A stretch of 64,000 nt of DNA from Owenia fusiformis (Eukaryota > Annelida > Polychaeta > Sabellida > Oweniidae): NCBI GenBank assembly GCA_903813345.2, contig CAIIXF020000009.1, positions 31,373,259 through 31,437,258 of the forward strand, given 5' to 3'. Shown here piece by piece: positions 24,048 through 37,000 of this stretch. Position numbers and translations under genes: made by a program. The notes beneath the pieces were generated by a model. That model searched no databases. It saw only the letters and a program-made list of their open reading frames with translations, and had not been told where the DNA came from. Position 1 is the stretch's first letter. Each line of letters begins with the position of its first letter.

Positions 24048-24769
24048 GTAAAAAAACAAACCAAATCATAAGACACGAATGAATATAAAAAAAATTTATT
24101 CAATAAATACATTAAACCATATTTGGTGTATTTGGACATGATGCATTTACAGTGAAATATTAAATAGTTAAAAAAAGTATGCATGTTCAGTTAAAGGAGA
24201 ATGATGATTTACACTTCATATAAATTGACCTAAGATGTAAAATAATTAATAAAACTACAGCAGGTAATATTCAAAAAATCAAGTGATTTTCAAACTTAAC
24301 TTTGTAAATATTGAATGAAAGGGCTTTTCCAGGGTTAGTTTAAGTTTCATTCATAATTCTTTGCATCTGCCCTGAAGCAGTTTCATTTGTTGCGTACCCT
24401 TACTACATGTACCAAGGAATGAGGCACAAATGCTCTGAAGGAATTGCTAGGAGATTGTATGCCTTTTAGAAGTATCTATAAATGGAATCCCATTTCTATT
24501 AAATGGTTGCTGATTTGCACAATATATATATTGTATATAATCTGTACTTGGTAAAAAAATTATGAGGAAATATTTTGGTATGATCAAAATTGATTATTGA
24601 AAGTCATTTTCATTTATTGTGCTGCCATCTTTGAAAATGTCTGCAACATTCTAAGCATTGATAATATGAAAAAATGATTAAGTTAAAATGAACAATATGT
24701 TTTTAAATGAGCAAATGTGACATAATCTAAAAAAAATTTCATATTTTCACACATACTTGTATTAATAGC

Positions 24770-24775
24770 TTTATT
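24770..24775 (-). terminator. candidate KIF19 polyadenylation signal
   Basis: AATAAA on the minus strand about 260 bp after the KIF19 stop. Others lie near 24612 and 24096, so the 3' UTR length is open. Confidence 0.35.
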
Positions 24776-25032
24776 GCAAGACTCACTAAAATATTGTCAA
24801 GGGAGAATTCACCCACTTTTCTTGCAAACAATCCCATTAGAATGTTACCTCACAAAAATGAGATGTCATGTAATCCATAACTTTTGTAAGAGGGGCCCAC
24901 AATAAGCACTGGGCATTCCTCTTTAAATAAATGATATAATAATAATAATTATTTTTTGTAATTATATAAAATCATTATACAGTGATTCCATCCTTTTCAA
25001 CATGGAATTCAACTCTTGTTCATTTGAATTTG

Positions 25033-28000
25033 TCAGTGTTGAAGGCTAAATCCCATAATTGCAATGTTCCCTTTTCTGTAGTTAGGTATCGTTGGGGGTG
25101 GTTTCCTTGCCCTACTGCCTGCCTGGTTCTGGGGGGTGCTGGAGTTGGATGAATCAGAACTAGTCCCCAGGGGCCCTGGAATTGAACATATTGCACATGT
25201 ATTGCTGTAAACAGAGGAGAGTTTGGATTGAGTCTTGGATAATATAGCACTGAGTATTCATACTACAACTGCCATCTTTAAATGTAATTTGAACTACTAG
25301 AACATTGAATATACACCCATATGATGCATTTGAAAGCTACTATTGATGCATGCTCAGACTCCTAATTAATTTTTTTTAATAAATCCTAAGTATTCGTACC
25401 TCTAATTTGTTTTCTGATAGTCATGCCCTGTCCTCTATCTGAATTATTCTGGTGAATTGTAATGGGTGGTGTTATTGCACTTTCCATTTCAATAAGGTCT
25501 CGGTCTGAAAAAAAACAAACTGTTAGGTGCAACACATTTGGTTCCTAAAAAGTGTTTGACTTGGGAGGTGTCCCTCCCACATAGGTTATATTTATATCAA
25601 ATGAATGGGTACAACAGAATTTTGAAAACTGTTTTACTTATGTATGTGTTTTACTCACAGGTTTTACTAAGTTTAATTATATTATGATCAAGAGTCTATT
25701 GTATAAATTAAAACTGATATATAATTCAAAGTGTGGCTCATCTTAATCGTGAAAAGGTTTCATAAAATTGCTACCTGTGAATACATACCTGCACCATGCG
25801 ATACGGGAAACTTCATTGTTGATTTACGTATCCCATAATCCTTCTGGTTCCGTCTGCGTTGAGTTTTATAAAGAGAATTACTGCTTTTGCTCTGTCCATT
25901 AGGACCATTTAATTTCCGTTGTGCAATGCGTGAAGGGGGATCCTGTTGCCCTTTTTGATTTCTTGTATCAATATTATTGTTTTTATCCTGTTTCCGCATA
26001 CCCTGTCTTGTGTACATGTTACCCTTGTGAAGTCTGGGATTTGATTGGCCCTGTTCAACACTGTGACCTGTTGTTACAGATGCCACTTCAGCATCATTAA
26101 GTCTCATACTAGAAACAGAGTTGCCATAGCGATTATTATGTCTGGCTAGGGCACTCGGGCTTAAGTATGACTCATTAGTTTCTAATGTTTGCACAGGGGT
26201 ATTCAATCGGTCCATGTTCACCATATCAATCTGTGCCTTTGTGCGACGTATCGCAGCTAATGCAACTATATTCCGAGTCTTATGGGTAATAACTTTTTCT
26301 TCATCGCTCGATGATTTTAATGAATGTTTTGACTGTGTCATGGCAATAGGTGGGTTTGCTTGGCTGTCTGATTTTGACACTTTCAGGTCTGTATTTGATT
26401 GGTTGTTGCCATGGAGATTCACGCTATTTAGACTCATTCTGGCGCTACGAGGGTTGGAACTACTGTCATCATGATTATTCATGGTGACTAATGAGTGAAA
26501 CTGACGATTTTTCTGGCCAGGAAGGAAGAGCTTGTCAGTGTCCTCATAACGATTATCTTTCCTGAAAAAATAGATTTGACCAATGCTTTTAAAATTACAT
26601 ATTAGGCAAATACATCATAATGATACTCATTCACATTACAAAACTAAATTTTCAGAAAGACCCGACTGTACACTACTCATAATCTTTAGTTGCATTGAAT
26701 GTATCATTTATCTTCTACAAAAGGTTGATAATCTAGATGAATAGTATAGGTAACGATTGCAACAGGGTTTAATATAAGGCTTACTCTAACTCAGCAATAC
26801 TATCAGATACCCTCCTCGCAGGGAACTTTCTTTTGCCTCTATTTCTCTCCTCATTAATGTCATCCTGTTCCTTCTCTTCTTGAACCCTGTTGAGTTTGTC
26901 TTGTAACTGGTCCATATCAAAGTATGTAAGGGCAGACAAAGATGTGTTTTGCTGTAAAGTCATATAAAAACCACAGTTATTATTTTTAGTCTGAATGATT
27001 TAGAGTTATTTATTTTTGGTATGCAACCTTTAAATTTAGATTTTCGGTCTTGATTTCAATAAAAATAGAAAGTTTATAAATATCTTTGAGAAAAGAGGAA
27101 TGAAATAGCCAATACATTGAGTTTTGTCACATAAATTACGAGTACAAGTATATTAAATGTTTCTAAATTAGATCTCTCTCCATTCTTTTAAAGTCCCCGT
27201 CTAAAGTTTGAAAATATTTTTTGATCATTCATTTACTATTTGTCATGACTTAAAAAGTTATTCTAGAGATTTTTGAAAGAAAAATATTTTGGGAAAAAAA
27301 AGTTGTGAGCATTTCATTTCTCAAATATTCAAATTTCCCGCCATTTTGAAATTTTTTAATCATCAAATACTTCTTAATGCATTTCGAAAAAGATTACCTT
27401 TTTAACACCAATGCAAAGATTGATCAAAGGACACACTATTTCAATAATAAAATGCCATATTTAATGGGCCACTTCAATGTTTTAGCATATAAAAAATATT
27501 TTGCACCATTAGTGATGTCACTAAGGTAACAAAAACTTTTTGAAAAAAATTGAAATTTTTTTTTCGATGTCAATCTTTTCTTAATATGCTAGACTTCAAT
27601 AATATACCAATGTTGATTGTCTAACCAGGTTAAAAGGAAGAATATATTATGTTTTAGATATCATTGTACCATTGGTTTCTATGAGAACTAGAATTTTTAA
27701 ATGCATTTTTCTCGGAACCATTTTCATGCACTGATAAGTTCATTGCTCGCTTATTTATGAACCAATTTTCTTAATTTTTTCGTCAAAAAACATGCGAGGA
27801 GGATGAATGCTATGCATTGGTATGAGTTGTGTCTAATTAAAAGATATGTGTGACCTTTAAAAGTTAGTTTTAAATAAATTCACAAATTTTGGAACAAAAA
27901 GTCTATCAAAAACCACTTTTTGAAATTTAAAAAAAAAGTTTCACATATCACACTTTGATAACATTGGGTAAGACTACAATATAAGCCAAAGTGGTTTAAA

Positions 28001-31000
28001 CTTTAGATGGGGACTTTAACAGATCATGAAATTAGGATTGAAATGGTTACATTGGCATACTTTTCAATAATTTCCAAAATTCACTCTCTTTGCTGACACT
28101 TTATGGTCAATAAATATGAAGCAATGTACTTTAAAATGCATCTATTGTCAGCCAATCTACAACAGTACAGTACAGTACCATTTTGGCAATGGTACCGTAC
28201 AAGACCATGAAATGTGGTACTGTAGACCAAAATGGTACTGCGAACACTGTACGACACCATACTCCAACGGTATCGTACAGAACCATACTCTTAATGTATG
28301 TGATTTTACAATGCAGATTGGGGGTGTAATCGACTATTAGTCACTCACTCTGTACATTTGTAGGTTCTGCATGGATGGAACCCGGGAGTTAATAGGTGGC
28401 AGCTCTGTGCTCTCAATAAATGGGTCGAGATCATAATGTTCGTATAATCTCTCCAATTCCTCAGAAACCTGAATATTGTTATCTGCAATAATAATGAGGC
28501 ATGAGGTAAAGAAATATTAATATAGGTGCATTGGAATCAATGTTATCTTGAATAGAATAAAGGATGTGCTGTAGACTAAATGAGGTGAAGAATTGTAAAC
28601 ATGGGTATTATAGACAAAATTAACCTGGAAGCAGACATTTATATTCAAATGACTTCAAAATGTGCATTCACATTTATGTCTCATGACAAATTAAACTTAT
28701 AACGATCATGAAATGATTTTTTACCATGAATGAGAGTCCTTTGCATCTGTATGATGTCATCATGAAGACTCTTTCTCTCTTGGTGCCTTCTTAGTAACTT
28801 ATCTCTCTTGTTCAATTCATGGTTGCTCAGCAGTAGCTTTGTCTGCATCTCTGTATTGTTAATCTCCAGTTCATGGACCCTACAGAGCAGCGAGAGAACT
28901 TCTTGTTGGTCGTCTGTGCCTGCGACACTAGGAAGTCGCTGAAAGAAGAAAATGGAATAAACAAAGTATTAAAGTATGCCTGTAGATGTGAATGTTGGGG
29001 AGAAAAATTGAGAAATGTTCACATTTATATTTGTTTACATTTGTATAGTCAGTATTGAATTGGATCCAAATGTCTCTATCATAGAGAGATGTTCCATTAC
29101 CCAGGTTGTACTGTAGTGTATATTCATTGAAACCTGTGAAGTGGAAAACTTTTGTAAGTAAAACTTAATTTTCAGAGTCCCAAGACCAATTGACTTTATG
29201 TTAAATTAACCTCTATATGTGGAACACCTCACAAGTGGAACACTTTTTAGAGGTACCAAAGGTGCACTTCAACTTCATTCCACTTCAAAAGGTTTTACTG
29301 TATACATACCTCCTCTAATGCAGCAACTTTTTGCTTCTTCTCAGCCAGATGCAGCTCAACTTGATCTTTGGCATCTTCCAGTCGCTGCTTCTCTGCCATC
29401 AGACGTCCCACACTCAATAGAGCATTCTTGATCTGCTGGGGCTCATCTATGTCTTCTACACTGATCATACTAACATTGTCCTTGAGACGGTCAGAATCAG
29501 AGTCAGATTCTTGCCTCCTTTGGTACTTCATCTTTTCTGCCTCCCATCTGAAATGAGGAAAAGGAATTTTAAACTGTGTTTGATTTTATTTTTCATAGGG
29601 CAATAGATTATGTCAGTAAAGACTCCAAGATGGATTTCCAGATAATTTGTATTACATTAACCATAGTATAGTGTACTTAGAGGGGAATGGCATGTACTAC
29701 ATACTCATTTATTGTGAATCTTACCCTTTTATGAGCTCTTGTTTATCTTCCATCTCCATGACAACCCCTAATATCTCTATATTGATATCCATGAGACAAG
29801 TCCTCAAGTTCATCTGGTCTTTAAAAGCAGTCACAATGTCTGCTTTAAGTTTGTCCAGCTCCTTGCGGTCAGCAGATCTCGTTGATCTTAGCACCTCCGC
29901 TAAAAAAATCAGGATGTATCTGATTTGACATAGTGAGGCATGAGGCAAGTGAGGTTATCGCCTCACTGAAATTTTACATTTTTTAAACAGACATTTTTTT
30001 TAAAGTGAAATTTAAGTTTTATGGTATAGTATTTCCCCTAACTGAAATTTTACATTATTTAAACAGACATATTTTTTGAAAGTGAAATTTAAGTTTTATG
30101 ATATTACAAGCCCCAAGTTGACCAAACATTATGGCCCAAAAAACATTGTACATATTTTAATTAATTGCAAGCCAAAAAAGTTCAACTTACATTGCACCAT
30201 TTGGATATTAGCAGTCACAGGACCTTTGGCTTGATCATGATCATTTGTGTCCTCCTGTTCCGCTAGTCTCATTTTCAATTTCACCACTTCATTCCGCAAT
30301 TCGGTAATGATCAAATTATACTGCGATACATGATAAGATACCCGTTTATTATTCAAGTTCACTTTTGTCTTTATATGCTTAGCACGATCTGCATACAATA
30401 GTGTATTTCTTGATTCTTCAAAGTGTAAGCTGGCTGGAGATGTATGTGCTATCATCACTGTCTTACAGTTACCGCCTAATGAGTCTTTAAGAAGTCTGGT
30501 CAGTTTGCTGTCACGGTAGTTCACATACCGACTGCCATTTTTATCACCTGAAAGTTGATTATACTTATTAAGATCATGGGCCTTTGACTACATTCTGAAG
30601 AAACATAAATGCGCATTATTTTTCATTTTTATTAAAGGCCTAAATTATATCTTTAAAAATATTATAATGTGATTCCTTTCAACTGCCCAAGGGCATTATA
30701 GAATACAACACAATATACATGTACTTCAACAGTGGTAAATCCAAAGATTTTCCAAGGTTCAGGTTCCACATCAAGGAACCTGATTTCCCTCCTCCATGCA
30801 TAAAGGGAGTCATACAAACATTTGTGCTTACAGAGTGCATTTATACAGTTCCCCAGCGCCAATAGAGAGCGATTGATATGTGCTCCCTCTACCATTCTCT
30901 TCCCTCTATTGTGTGTATTGGAGGCCCTCTCAGATCCCGCCAGGTCGATCAGGAAGAGCTTTCCACAGCGTATGTTTTTCTTGTTCCCAGGGAGTCTGTG

Positions 31001-34000
31001 TGTTTGTCTCACAGTTACTTGGAGTATTGCGTGGGAGCGTGATGATGTTTTGTTGGCAGCTGTGGGCTCTTGAGTTCTCTCTGCATTGCCCTGTGTTAAC
31101 TTCTCCATCACCTGGAGAATGAACGAGAACATTGAGGATTTTAGATTAACATCTTTCAGAGGAACAAAGAAGTGTATATCAGCATTGGAGGAAAAGGATG
31201 TACATTGTTTGAATCAGAGGACAAACATTACACCGGTATATTTATCTGAATCAGAGAACAAAACTTATATATATTAAAATCAAAGGACAGACACTGGAAT
31301 CGAAGGTGAATCGAAGGAAGGACAAATATTTATATATGTATGAGAATTACAGTGTGCCTCTTTTCTGAAAGGTCCAACAACTGTCTTATTTTATGATAAT
31401 CCTTTGATTTTTAAGACTTTCTTTCAAACAAAATTGCAGGGAAAGGGCACACCCTCTTTCTAATTCTAAAAAAAAATTAGACATTTCTTCATTTTGTATC
31501 TTCAGGGATAACTTCTATATTTGTTCAGATATATCTCTAATATTTTTTCTGAAAGTAAAATTAGAATTGTAAGGGCAATACTGGCAAGAATGTTTTAAAA
31601 TATTGTTTCCATTGTTTTACACTCCCTGTTCAATTCCTAATGGAAAATGTGCAACATCGTTATGTTGTGTATAATTAGTTACTTTGTTATCGCTACGAAT
31701 GAATATTTCATCATTTAGCAATTTTGTTCAAACAATCATTTTGATTGATGGATTAATGGAAGTATTACATGTGGAACGTCAGTAAGTTATATGTCAATGG
31801 TAACATATAACCACAGAGTGTGTTTGAATAAAACATATAATATGTGTTTTTAGGGATGTATTAATATTATGAAATAGGCACTCGTCTTACTATACATACA
31901 CTGCATTATGAACGGCTTATGATAATCTTTGAAGAATAGTCCAGTAATGGACTTGGATTTGCTTCCTTCTATAGGTTTGCTTTCTTTTATTTGTAAATCA
32001 GGGTTTATAACCATGGATAAGAAGAGGAACAATGATCTGTAAATTAGGGTTTCTAAACTTATGATGTACCTCTTCTGTAGTTGAGGCCTCCACTTCAGAG
32101 AGATTGGCAATCTGGACACCTTTGGCATCTTCTCTCAACTCCAAATATCCCAGCGATGGATCCAGTAGGTCACGTATCATCTCATTGTAAATCTGTAAAT
32201 ATGTTTTCTCATTATTGTGTGTAATCAGGGCAGAAATATACACCGCAAGTGGTGACATATTGGTATAGTCTCCAACTTTTTTTTTTTTTTTTTTTTGTGT
32301 GCCTCGGTTGGTATTTGGCATCTGTAACCAATGACAGTTGGCGTTGGGTATCTGTAACAAATAGCAGGTAGTGACATTTTGCATGTTAATGTCTAATTGT
32401 AATTATTGTTGATAGGTGGAGTGCCTCATTCTTGTGTTTCCTTAATTTATTTTGTAAAATATAAATCATATTTTCATTGATTGATTGTGGTTGTGACCTT
32501 TAGACAGAATTGTGTTAAATTTACCTTATTCTTCGGCCACAGTGTGATATTTTTATTGTTAGTAATTTGGCTAGAGACTCGAGTAAGTTAGATTCATTGC
32601 TAACTGGTTGGATGACATATACTAAAACACTCACTTCAATGACTTTGACGCCTGTCAATAGATGACATGAACGTCATTGGATTGAATTGTATGAAATAAT
32701 TATTGATATAAATATAACGTCATTGATTATACTTAGAACTTCTTCATATTGAATCTTCAAACATGTGAGGAGAGAATTATGAAGATATTGTATTAGTTTG
32801 AAAAATTGAATCTTAGCAATTTCAACATTGCAATATTTACACACAAACCAATGGTACAGCAACTGACAAACAACCTACTAAGTGGTGTGTCATAAAGCCC
32901 TTAACCTATAAAAATACAATACAGTGTATTCTACTGATGTTTCTATTTATGATTTTTTGTTCCAGATTTGCAACAATGAAAGATTCATGATATCACTGTG
33001 CCATTTTGTACAGTGTATTTCTTCCGGCCCTGAATTCACTGAAATATATATTACAGAATTGATTGCTTTTATAAATGTGTTTGATACATGTATTGTTAAC
33101 ATGTCACGCATTGCATGTCAATTATTTGTGCTAAAAAGTTTCCTATAATAGAACGGCTTCTGCTAAATATGTCTGACACTTCTAAATCTATCTTGAAATT
33201 ATAAGTCTATTTGGAAACATTGTCATATAGGGTAATGACAGTATGAGGTTATTTACTGAACAGCCTTAAACCAATCATAGACCACTCTCGTTCAGATATT
33301 GATATTAACTCGTGGATAAAAATTATATCTCTCAAAATCATAGGATATCCTATACATACATGAACATATACGAGGGGGGATTCATAAGTAGTGGGACTTT
33401 TCTGAGGCAGCAAGTCCCTGTGTACATATCTCAACCAAATTTGGCACATGAACGGACTAGGATATAAGGCATTGTTTGGTGAAATTTCAATTTAATTCAT
33501 TTTGTTCCCTAGCAACGATGGTTGCTATGGTAACCAAAAGTAGGGGTTAACGGAGCAGTTAAAAAATGAAGGGCTTGATCAACATAAATATGCTCATAAA
33601 TATCTCAAAATGACAGTTATTTTCAAATATTTGGTTTCATATTGTCTCAGGCCTTGTAGTCATGACAACTGTAACATATATTACTTCATCATGCTATTGT
33701 GATGTCACACAAAGCAGTGACACCAGGACACTGCCATTTTCAGTCCTTCTTGGATGGAGCAAAATTTGATTAAAACAGCAATGAAAAAGCAAGAATCATG
33801 TATAAACATCCGTGCTGTGATTAAATTTTATGCTTTGAAGAAGTTTTCAGTATTAGAGACCTGTAGAGGTTTGTTGGAAGTCTATGGGAAAGAAGAAGTA
33901 AAAGAATCTACAGTATATAGGTGGTATTCTGTATATGTATTCTGAATATGCTGTGAGAGCCGAGATGACCAATCTTGGAAAATATGGTTTTGAGGGTGCA

Positions 34001-37000
34001 TACCTATAATGGTTGAGGAGATGCCAAAAATGCATTGATTGTCATGGCGAATACTTTGAGAAAGAGTGAGATTGCACCAGAAGGATAAGGAATCAATAGT
34101 CTTGCACAGAATTGATGTGCTCAACAAAAGGACTAGCTAGAAGTCACGGATTAGATCACGTCCTGAATATCAGTTGAGACTTGTATATTTAACTAGCAAT
34201 TAGTGACAAACAATGTGCTCCGTGGACCCTGTTGTGACGTCATGATTGGAACTCTCACTTTACTGAAGTTGGGTGTAACTTTTTGAAATTTTCACACAAT
34301 GATTATCACATGTTTGTGGTTCTGTGTTACAAGTCTGAATAAAATCTGGTTGATATAAGTGAAGTTATAGCATTTGTCCCACTACTTATGAATCCCCCCT
34401 CGTACATCAATATCCATGTATGCTGTCAAGTAAAACAATGAATACAATAATCAGGAATGTTTGCAACAATAAAAACATATACGCCCTTTCATTAAGATGT
34501 TTTCCTAAGTAAAAATAATGTTCCTTTTGGGGTATATTGATATGTGATTTATTTCTGAAATTCAGGGGTCACCAACACCACATAGTTTGTTGATTCAGTC
34601 ATAGTAACCATAGTAACACACATCCCATTCCCAATGTTAATTCTTGTTGAATATGCACCAGAATAACTGTAATTATTATATAAGAGTATATAATATTACG
34701 ATAGGAATCGTTAATTATTTAACTCTGCGTCATAAATCTGCCTTATTACATGATTATCCCGGAACAATATATCAATTCATGATCTAATGCAGATTCGAAT
34801 GAACGAAGGCAAAATGACACAATAGCGTATCATGACATGATAACATGAGTCCTAATTAGAATAACTCCAAAAACTCTCTTTATTCAAAAGGATGTCGAAT
34901 TTTTATAGTATTACACAATAGTAAATGTAAATCACCCTAGATATTTAACTACAAGCTATTGCATGTCATTTTACAGTTCCAATGTTGAAACATTACATAT
35001 CTATAAAATGACAATCCAATATATTCTACTGATTTAGCAGCTTGTAAAACATTTATTTCCTTAGCCTCCATTGAAAGCAATAAAATGTGGATGCTGATTG
35101 TAAGTCATTCATTAATGCCTCTTGCCAATTGCCAAATGCCAGTTGCTCCTTTAATTCAACCTAAATGCCAATTGCGAAATGCCAGTTGCTCCTTTAATTC
35201 AACCTAAAATGCCAAATGCCAGTTGCTCCTTTAAATCAACATAAAATGCCAATTGCCAAATGCCAGTTGCTTCTTTTAATTCAACCTAAAATGCCAATTG
35301 CCAAATGGCAGATGCTCCTTTAATTCAACCTAAATGCCAATTGCCATCTGCTCCTTTAATTCAACCTAAAATGCCAAATGCCATCTGCTCCTTTAATTCA
35401 ATCTAAAATGCCAATTGTTTGAATGCCAATTGTAGTGTCAGTTGCCCAAATGCAAATTTTCACACTTTTATATGAATTTCCCAGGACTTTTCTGAGATAT
35501 TGGGCTAATCCCTATTGACATAATTTTTTAAGTATTATAAATCCAAGAAATTGAGAAATTTTAACATAACAATGTATGCCATTTTAAATATTCTAGTTTG
35601 TGATAAGTTATACCTCCCCCCACCCTTGGGTGTCTTTATCAATTTTATATAAATATGTTTATTTGATTCGAATAAATAAAATGAATAAACAAGGCATTAA
35701 CATGACAAAATGTCACCACCTAAAACAATTTGGTCAATTTAAAGCAAGTTGGAAAATACCTTTTGACCTTAAGAAGGTTTGATTTGAACTTCTTAGAACA
35801 TGTAGATGATTTTGAAAAAAAAGTCGTCAATTTGAAGCAAGTTGAAAAAATACCTCTTTGACTTTTTTTGACATTGAGAAGGTCATTGAAGGTCAAATGT
35901 AAAGTCAGATTTGAACTTCTGAGAACATGTAGATGATTTAGAAAAAAAAATTAAGTAAATTTGAAGCAAGTTGAAAAAAGACCTTTTTGACCTTTTCAAG
36001 GTCATTGAAGGTCAAATGTCAAATCTAAAGTCAGATTTGAACTTCTGAGAACATGTAGATGATTTTGAAAAAAAATTAGTCAATTTGAAGCAAGTTGAAA
36101 AAAGACCTTTTTGACCTTGAGAAGGTCATTGAAGGTCAAAGGTCAAATTTAAAGTCAGATTTGAACTTCTGAGAACTTGTAAAGTCAAATTTGAACTTCT
36201 GAAAAGATGTAGATGATTTTGAAAAAAAAATTTGGTCAATTTGAAGCAAGTTGAAAACAGACCTTTTTGACCTTTTTTGACCTTGAGAAGGTCATTAAAG
36301 GTCAAATGTCAAATCTAAAGTCAGATTTGAATTTCTGAGAACATGTAGATGATTTTGAAAAAAAAAATTAGTCAATTTGAAGCAAGTTGAAAAAAGACCT
36401 TTTTGACCTTGAGAAGGTCATTGAAGGTCAAAGGTCAAATTTAAAGTCAGATTTGAACTTCTGAGAACTTGTCAAGTCAAATTTGAACTTCTGAAAAGAC
36501 GTAGATGATTTTGAAAAAAAAATTTGGTCAATTTGAAGCAAGTTGAAAACAGACCTTTTTGACCTTTTTTTGACCTTGAGAAGGTCATTAAAGGTCAAAT
36601 GTCAAATCTAAAGTCAGATTTGAATTTTTGAGAACATGTAGATGATTTTGAAAAAAAAAATTAGTCAATTTGAAGCAAGTTGAAAAAAGACCTTTTTGAC
36701 CTTTTTTGACCTTGAGAAGGTCACTGAAGGTCAAATGTCAAATCTAAAGTCAAATCTAAAGTCATATTTGAATTTCTGAGAACATGTAGATGATTTTGAA
36801 AAAAAAATTTAGTCAATTTGAAGCAAGTTGAAAAAAGACCTTTTTGACCTTTTTTGACTTTGAGAAGGTCATTGAAGGTCAAATGTCAAATCTTAAGTCA
36901 AATCTAAAGTCAGATTTGAATTTCTGAGAATACATAGATGATTTTGAAATTTTTTTTTAGTCAATTTGAAGCAAGTTGAAAACAGACCTTTTTGACCTTT

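Noticed and set aside
26214-26474. 86-codon plus-strand frame rich in Phe and Ile
   Set aside because: Antisense shadow of KIF19 exon 14.
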